DNA of 12,962 nucleotides. Source: Beroe ovata (taxonomy: Eukaryota; Ctenophora; Nuda; Beroida; Beroidae). The notes beneath the pieces are model-generated. The model was given only the letters and a program-made list of their open reading frames with translations, had not been told where the DNA came from and made no database searches. Of the stretch, positions 9,780 to 12,962 are shown one piece after another (the stretch's first letter is position 1; each line of letters starts with the position of its first letter). The stretch spans positions 415,701 to 428,662 of the forward strand of contig CAMPET010000010.1 of the NCBI GenBank assembly GCA_946803715.1, written 5' to 3'. Position numbers and translations under genes: made by a program.

Positions 9780-9978
9780 GTGGGCGCCGCGCGCACATGA
9801 GCCGTACTTTTCCCCGCGATTGTGTGTAGGCCAAATTTTATCGCGCGCCTCGTATGCGTTGTACCTAGATGTTTAAAATGTAGATTGTACAATGTACGGT
9901 GTCGATTGTTAATTTGTGCACAGAATTCACACACGCACTCTATGTACCGATCAGGTCTCCTCCTTGAGAAGGGAATGT
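9710..9978. repeat. Left copy of the GuK-exon duplication
   Basis: This copy runs from the middle of exon 3 (GTGGATGAGAAACCCGGG) to base 24 of exon 4 (GAGAAGGGAATGT), where the N at 9979 follows. It contains the donor at 9780, a 175 bp version of intron 3, and the exon 4 acceptor at 9953-9954. Exon 4 is cut short here: reading on across the N meets a stop within a few codons. Confidence 0.95.
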
Positions 9979-9979
9979 N
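9979..9979. other. Single ambiguous base N at a duplication junction
   Basis: This is the only N in the window. It sits exactly where the left copy ends and the right copy begins, as expected for a contig join without a resolved overlap. Confidence 0.95.
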
Positions 9980-10276
9980 GTGGATGAGAAACCCGGGTTA
10001 GATTACCTCTTCTTAACGGAGGAGGAGTTCAATGACATGGAAAAGAAAGGTGGGTGCCGCGCGCACATGCGCCGTACTTTTCCCCCGATTCTGTGTAGGC
10101 CAAATTTTATCGCGCGCCTCGTATGCGTTGTACCTAGATGTTTACAATGTACATTGTACATTGTATTTTACACTCCGTACTATTGCACAATGTACGGTGT
10201 CGATTGTAAATTTGTGCACAGAATTCACACACGCACTCTATGTACCGATCAGGTCTCCTCCTTGAGAAGGGAATGT
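9980..10276. repeat. Right copy of the GuK-exon duplication
   Basis: This copy begins at the same exon 3 point as the left copy and ends at the same exon 4 base, but it is 28 bp longer. The extra bases lie in the intron around 10146-10190 and include the perfect palindrome TACAATGTACATTGTA (10143-10158). The exon 3 remnant (9980-10049) has no acceptor and lacks the first 20 bases of the exon. Its two differences from the left copy are both synonymous (CTA/TTA Leu, ACA/ACG Thr). Confidence 0.95.
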
Positions 10277-10328
10277 ATGAAGGATACATGTACGGTACAC
10301 CCAGACCCGGCTCCCATGACCCAAACAC
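10253..10328 (+). CDS. MAGI: MAGI exon: end of the GuK-like domain
   Basis: A 76 bp exon that enters in phase 1 and leaves in phase 2. The acceptor is GATCAG and the donor is GTGAGC at 10329. With the split Gly from exon 3 it reads GLLLEKGMYEGYMYGTPRPG, then SHDPNT with the Thr codon split AC|A. This is the MAGI motif of the form LLE.G.YEG..YGTP.P, which closes the GuK fold and starts the linker to the WW domains. The first 24 bases are also present at 9955-9978, at the end of the left duplication copy. Only this right-hand version is complete. Confidence 0.93.
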
Positions 10329-10637
10329 GTGAGCGAACTTCACACTTTACTACACTCTACACTGAACTTCACACTCTAATTCATGTTGAGCAAGGAAATT
10401 CTTTATTATTTTTTACTTCATTTGCCCCCCCCACCCCAATAGTACCATTCTCTATGGTGATGGAATGACAGAATATTCCCCCAGTCCAGTGTTAAATTGT
10501 TAACCCCAAATTCAATATTGTAGTGTATGCAATTTATTATTTTCCCGGAAAGTAACACCCCATGGAACATTCCCCCATTCCCCCAACCCCGGTCCAAATG
10601 TTAACTTCGCCCCCCCCCCATGATGCTCTCCTACCAG
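10329..10637 (+). other. MAGI intron 4 with C-rich 3' part
   Basis: A 309 bp phase 2 intron. It holds imperfect repeats of CTTCACACT (about 10338-10376), two C-homopolymer stretches (about 10426-10436 and 10609-10619), and several CCCCCA patches. No coding content was found. Confidence 0.75.
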
Positions 10638-10745
10638 ACATGGTGCGGCAGGGGTAGGCAAGAAGCTCGGACCGAGACAACTGGGGAAACTGCCGCCTGG
10701 TTGGGAGGTCTCGTACACCCAATACGGACAGAAATACTTCATCAA
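10638..10745 (+). CDS. MAGI: MAGI exon: linker and first half of WW domain 1
   Basis: A 108 bp exon with phase 2 on both sides. Three AG acceptors are possible nearby (before 10638, 10652 and 10658). Only 10638 matches the phase of the preceding exon, and it also has the best pyrimidine tract (CTCTCCTACCAG). The linker THGAAGVGKKLGPRQLGK leads into LPPGWEVSYTQYGQKYFI, the first two strands of a WW domain with the first signature Trp at 10702-10704. The final Asn codon is split AA|T across intron 5. The donor is GTGAGG at 10746. WW domains bind proline-rich PPxY or LPxY ligands. Confidence 0.92.
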
Positions 10746-11014
10746 GTGAGGAAAATATGTTTCACAATCTATCAAAAGAAGAATTCTAACCTTACACAAC
10801 CTGTTTTACAAAATATATATTTTATTCCGTGTTCCAAATATCACCGATTCCTTGTTTGATAGCGAGTTTTTGATTCACCTTCTCTTATCTCTCTGATTTC
10901 CCCTTCTCTATCTCCATAATTTGTGGGGTCCCCTATTGTACTGTCCCTATTATTGTCCCTATGTGAGTCCCTATTTCTCCTCCTTGCATATCCCCAATGA
11001 TAATCCCCACTCAG
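10746..11014 (+). other. MAGI intron 5 within the WW domain
   Basis: A 269 bp phase 2 intron with a pyrimidine-rich second half (repeated TCCCTAT between about 10930 and 10980). It has no coding content. It interrupts the WW domain between strands 2 and 3. Confidence 0.8.
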
Positions 11015-11097
11015 TCACAACGAAGGGACGACTACGTGGTCTGACCCCAGACTTGTAGCTCTGCAGTACCACAGTGCTAAAACCAGCAAATACGGGG
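11015..11097 (+). CDS. MAGI: MAGI exon: second half of WW domain 1 and following linker
   Basis: An 83 bp exon that enters in phase 2 and leaves in phase 1. The acceptor is CACTCAG and the donor a perfect GTAAGT at 11098. Joined to the previous exon it gives YFINHNEGTTTWSDPRL, the conserved YF.NH....T.W.DPR end of a WW domain, with the second signature Trp at 11037-11039. All residues needed for a working WW fold are present. The rest, VALQYHSAKTSKYGG, is linker toward the expected second WW domain. The gene must continue, but the next exon was not found before the end of the window. Confidence 0.93.
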
Positions 11098-11213
11098 GTA
11101 AGTCCCGCTCATGTAGGTTGTCGTGGTTTTCAATTCTATACCATAGCTGAGAAGCCTTACTTTTAGGAGGATACTTTTACGAAACTTGTCAAGGATCCTT
11201 TAGATACTTTTGA

Positions 11214-11254
11214 TACCTTACTTTGAGGAAGATACCCTACTTTGAGGAAGTATC
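11214..11254. repeat. Short direct repeat ACTTTGAGGAAG
   Basis: ACYTTGAGGAAG-type units occur twice in tandem (about 11219-11252, spaced 18-19 bp), next to several GATAC and ATACTTTT motifs upstream. It is a local duplication. Confidence 0.65.
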
Positions 11255-11341
11255 TATTAGATGCTTGACCAGTTTCGTCAAATTCGGTAATCTTCTCCTT
11301 TTTCACGCGTGTACCGTTATTCAGTTATTCATCCTATTTCA

Positions 11342-11437
11342 TTCACGCCTACTACACACCATATTTTCACTCCTACTGCACGCCGTATTTTCACGCCTAC
11401 TGCACGCCGTAATTCCACGACTGCTACACACCATGAT
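11342..11437. repeat. 24 bp minisatellite, four copies
   Basis: Four consecutive 24 bp units follow the pattern TTCACKCCTACTRCACRCCR plus TATT or a variant. Copies 2 and 3 are nearly identical, and copies 1 and 4 share ACACACCAT. Because 24 is a multiple of three, all reading frames stay open, which explains the apparent ORFs here. Confidence 0.93.
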
Positions 11438-11467
11438 GACTCACATGAGTATGTCGGCGTGAGGACC

Positions 11468-11492
11468 GATCACGTGATCAGAGTCACGTGAT
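11468..11492. promoter_or_regulatory. Paired palindromic E-boxes (CACGTG x2)
   Basis: GATCACGTGATC (11468-11479) is a perfect 12 bp palindrome. A second TCACGTGAT follows (11484-11492). The two CACGTG cores are 14 bp apart. TCACGTGA is the form bound by bHLH-zip factors of the USF/MITF/Myc-Max group in animals. A regulatory role is inferred only. Confidence 0.4.
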
Positions 11493-11824
11493 TGCCATGT
11501 AGCTTGTGCGAATAATATTATCCGTGATTGTATAATACACACATGTTTTGCTCTGTCTAAAGTAACTTGCGGTTTACTGTATATTTAGTTGCTCGGAGCT
11601 TTCTTTCGTTTAATATGATGAAAATTGAATAATATGTCATTGTTAAGTCGTCCCTAAACTAGGAACTCGAATATCAGCGAGTAGCGAGTGTTTAGTATTT
11701 ACATTTTTTTGTAATTTTGTAATTATCTCCAGCGATATTTATTGGCATAGACCTCTGCCTCTCATAGTTACACTTTATTCTTGCCGATCTATTGTTGATG
11801 TATCTTTTGTAAAATTCATATCGG

Positions 11825-12007
11825 TGTTCATCACACATGCAGTTTCTGTTCATTACACATGCAGATGCAGTTCATTACACACGCAGTCGCTGTTCATTAC
11901 ACATGCAGTCGCTGTTCATTACACATGCAGTCGCTTTTCGTTACACATGCAGTCGCTGTTCATTACACATGCAGTCGCTGTTCATCACACAATACACGTG
12001 CAGTCGC
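11825..12007. repeat. 22 bp minisatellite, eight copies
   Basis: Eight direct units of the type TGTTCATTACACATGCAGTC plus GC. The second has AGATGC at its end and the last carries a 7 bp insertion (AATACAC). Since 22 is not a multiple of three, the same peptide words reappear in rotating frames, giving false ORFs. There are no spacers between units, so it is not a CRISPR array. Confidence 0.95.
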
Positions 12008-12655
12008 CAGATGCTGTTCATAGTCCTACTCTGTATTCATTGGAACTATAGCCTCGTTAACTTGGATCACAGAGGTATATACCACTCCGTAGGTCCTCAT
12101 TGTGTGCTCGCATGAAATCCTGCCCTATGTTATTCCCTTCTCTCCTATGTAACTTCCCTCTCTCCCCGACTCAATGCTACCAGTTTAGGGTAGTTATAGT
12201 GAAGTATAACTTGGTGGTGGACTATCGCAATTACATTTCAATTCATAGCTGAGATTTCAACAGTTTATTAGAGTTCGGTGTAGAATTTATGTTTTGTTTA
12301 TTTCCAAGCCATGACCTAACATACCAGTATACATGGTGCATAATACCACCTTGTACATTGTACTCTATGACATCACCCGGTTTTAGACATGCGCGTTAGA
12401 CTTGTGGTTACTGAATAGTATTTCTGCCATACATCGTCATATACAGTGTTTCTGTTTAGCTCTATAGCGACGTTTTTTTGCCTCATCGAGCTTCTGATTT
12501 ATAAGCCTCAGTCTCACATCCAGTATGAGTCGTGTGGACCACATTGGAGCTGTGACTGCCACACATCTGCGTGTATTTCAGCATTATCCGTAGTATAATA
12601 CCACAGCTCACTCTCTGCTGAGGATCTGCGGAGTAATTCATGTCTACTTCTTCCC

Positions 12656-12754
12656 ATAGACAAGAGGTTTCGATTAGTAGAAGGGTGAAATAGAGGGAAA
12701 TAGACATGAGGTTTCGAGTAGAAGAAGGGTGAAATAGAGGGAAATAGACATGAG
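12656..12754. repeat. 44 bp tandem repeat, two copies plus a partial third
   Basis: Units start with ATAGACAWGAGGTTTCG at 12656 and 12700. Both end in AAGGGTGAAATAGAGGGA. A third copy starts at 12744 and breaks off after ATAGACATGAG. Confidence 0.92.
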
Positions 12755-12901
12755 CTGCTAGTGAGACAGTGTACGCTATCCTGGGTATGTACTGAGCTCT
12801 CGGCTTCGTTCATATCAATAATCACATTGCTTTGTCCATTGTGTAGTGGATTAGTGGGCCGACTGCTCGATTTGTCTCATCTGTTTAGTTTTCAAGGAAA
12901 A

Positions 12902-12960
12902 GTGTGTGTGTTTGTGTGCAGTGTGTGCGCGCGTGTGTGTGTGTGTGTGTGTGGGTGTGT
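12902..12960. repeat. (GT)n microsatellite
   Basis: A GT-rich run with a CGCGCG interruption and one GGG near the end. It closes the window. Confidence 0.93.
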
Positions 12961-12962
12961 CG

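Larger units (their letters stand above)
351..11097 (+). other. MAGI: MAGI-type scaffold gene, N-terminal half (six exons, partial at both ends)
   Basis: Spliced gene model assembled by eye. The six exons total 654 bp, or 218 codons. They encode the C-terminal part of a PDZ domain, a short GuK-like domain and one WW domain, in that order. PDZ before GuK before WW is specific to MAGI proteins; other MAGUKs place GuK last. Every join keeps frame: introns 1-3 are phase 1 and introns 4-5 are phase 2. The last exon ends in phase 1, so the gene continues. MAGI proteins are membrane-associated scaffolds at cell junctions and synapses that gather receptors, PTEN-like phosphatases and catenins; this role is known for the family and inferred here. 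Intron sizes are 968, 8074, 473 (inflated by a suspected assembly duplication), 309 and 269 bp. The first coding exon and the second WW and later PDZ exons are outside the window or not found. Confidence 0.93.
11098..12962 (+). other. MAGI intron 6 (start), repeat-rich noncoding
   Basis: I searched all frames for a second WW domain (an LP.GWE start or a YVDH.....Q.E.P end) and found none, so this is read as intron. The longest open stretch is on the minus strand (12514-12825, 103 codons) and resembles no family I know. The region holds four tandem-repeat arrays and a paired E-box, described separately. Confidence 0.6.

Noticed and set aside
9980-10049. A second, duplicated GuK exon
   Set aside because: It has no splice acceptor and lacks the first 20 bases of exon 3. 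Its start coincides with the N at 9979, so it cannot be used as an exon and is best explained by contig joining.
10652-10658. Alternative acceptors (exon starts 10652 or 10658) for the WW exon
   Set aside because: Both give phase 1 starts, which do not match the phase 2 end of exon 10253-10328. Only 10638 keeps frame.
11825-12007. CRISPR-like repeat array
   Set aside because: Units are directly adjacent without unique spacers, and the context is an animal intron. It is a minisatellite.
12520-12590. RVDHIG reading as a possible end of WW domain 2
   Set aside because: Only VDHI resembles the WW2 motif. The conserved GW.., Q and P positions are missing, and no GT donor of good quality follows.
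12514-12825. 103-codon open reading frame on the minus strand
   Set aside because: It runs through the 44 bp repeat array and shows no family resemblance. It is probably chance.

Overview
The window comes from an animal genome. It holds spliced exons with clean GT-AG borders, an 8 kb intron, many microsatellites and minisatellites, and a fold-back repeat. Its main content is the N-terminal half of a MAGI-type scaffold gene (membrane-associated guanylate kinase with inverted domain order) on the + strand. I traced six coding exons: 351-530, 1499-1615, 9690-9779, 10253-10328, 10638-10745 and 11015-11097. Read in order, with intron phases matching at every join (1/1, 1/1, 1/1, 2/2, 2/2), they give the end of a PDZ domain, a short GuK-like domain and a complete WW domain. 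That is the PDZ0-GuK-WW1 order that defines MAGI proteins. The start of PDZ0 lies upstream of the window. The second WW domain and later PDZ domains must lie downstream. The proteins are clearly diverged from vertebrate forms, so an invertebrate or early-branching animal is likely; I cannot name the species.

Intron 2 of this gene (1616-9689, about 8.07 kb) contains a second gene on the same strand. It is an uninterrupted 480-codon ORF (6186-7628) for a type II membrane glycosyltransferase of the B4GALNT1/2 type (CAZy GT12), with a DDD metal-binding motif and a cysteine-rich stem that looks like a beta-trefoil (ricin-B-like) lectin fold. About 0.8 kb upstream of its start (5343-5491) lies a broken fragment of the same gene, with a frameshift and a stop, which records an earlier duplication. 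The rest of the intron is noncoding as far as I can see. It holds a roughly 147 bp fold-back element (2402-2548), a cluster of small hairpins (1654-1779), and short tandem repeats.

At 9710-10276 the GuK exon region is present twice, with a single N at 9979 between the copies. The first copy has the working acceptor and all of exon 3 but only the first 24 bases of exon 4. The second copy has a truncated exon 3 and a complete exon 4. Coding differences are synonymous only. The simplest reading is an unmerged overlap of two allelic contig ends, not a biological exon duplication.

Beyond exon 6 (11098-12962) I found no further exon. The stretch carries minisatellites of 24 bp x4, 22 bp x8 and 44 bp x2, a pair of palindromic E-boxes, and a terminal (GT)n tract. 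The window also opens with an (AC)n tract.
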